DNA from: Hymenobacter sp. ISL-91
GTDB taxonomy: Bacteria > Bacteroidota > Bacteroidia > Cytophagales > Hymenobacteraceae
Length of the DNA: 36,052 nt
Assembly (NCBI RefSeq): GCF_018613725.1
Contig: NZ_JAGGPS010000002.1
Coordinates: 34,828 to 70,879, forward strand
Direction of reading: 5' to 3'
Part shown: piece after piece, positions 35,883 through 36,052 of the stretch
How the letters are laid out: every line of letters starts with the position of its first letter
Position numbering within the stretch: position 1 is the stretch's first letter
Program-made: the position numbers and the translations under genes
The notes under the pieces: generated by a model
The model's database searches: none
Seen by the model: only the letters and a program-made list of their open reading frames with translations
Told to the model about the DNA's origin: nothing

Positions 35883-36052
35883 CGGCGTTTTTCGGGAATC
35901 ACCCGGCTATTTTCAAGCCGCCACGCCGCTCCGGTTCCGAAACGACAAGTGGCCCATCCTCAAACATTGTGCACATTCGGTTGGGTCAGCCGGCTTGTCA
36001 GGGTAGATACCTGTCAGCCGGAAAACAGTAGCCCGAACGCAACAAAGGACCT

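Overview
The window looks like chromosomal DNA of a high-GC Bacteroidota (Cytophagia), most probably a Hymenobacter or close relative. Supporting signs are a secreted glycosidase ending in a type IX secretion (T9SS) tail, an 1134-residue SecA, Bacteroidota-type promoter cores (TTG, 19-21 nt, TAnnTTTG), lipoproteins, DUF-type outer-membrane proteins and the very GC-rich codon use that gives long antisense shadow frames. I find 26 protein genes and no rRNA, tRNA, CRISPR array, transposase or prophage gene. No gap between genes exceeds 300 bp.

Layout. 1-7400: exported degradative enzymes (S9 peptidase, two-starch-module alpha-amylase with T9SS tail, M28 peptidase) with a FAS1 lipoprotein on the opposite strand. 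7571-12965: a FUSC-type membrane protein divergent from a soluble four-PAS histidine kinase, followed by a single-domain response regulator. 13096-18389: a membrane-anchored MutS-like ATPase, a periplasmic protein with two TonB C-terminal domains, a large protein with a degenerate DisA/diadenylate-cyclase-like C-terminus, and a hotdog-fold protein. 18521-21989: a minus-strand group of ECF sigma factor, one-TM protein, DUF4097-like exported protein and an exported PPC-domain protein. 22260-24457: a small lipoprotein and an antiquitin-type aldehyde dehydrogenase. 24550-26284: a two-gene, overlapping ATPase plus TOPRIM-like pair whose ATPase gene is markedly AT-rich, the best candidate for a transferred defence-type module. 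26397-35837: a long minus-strand run of HtrA protease, Hsp20, an outer-membrane beta-barrel protein, M20 amidohydrolase, SPOR lipoprotein, deoC and secA.

The genes are mostly independent housekeeping and envelope functions. A theme is envelope homeostasis: SecA, HtrA, Hsp20, SPOR protein, ECF sigma group and exported hydrolases. The accessory interest lies in the ATPase/TOPRIM-like pair, the DisA-like protein, and several intergenic repeat families: long palindromes with a shared GTCATT...GAGC...AATCT core at three sites, and 7-nt-period repeats (GTTGNNN and AGCTNNN) at three sites, one of which lies inside the mutS-like reading frame.
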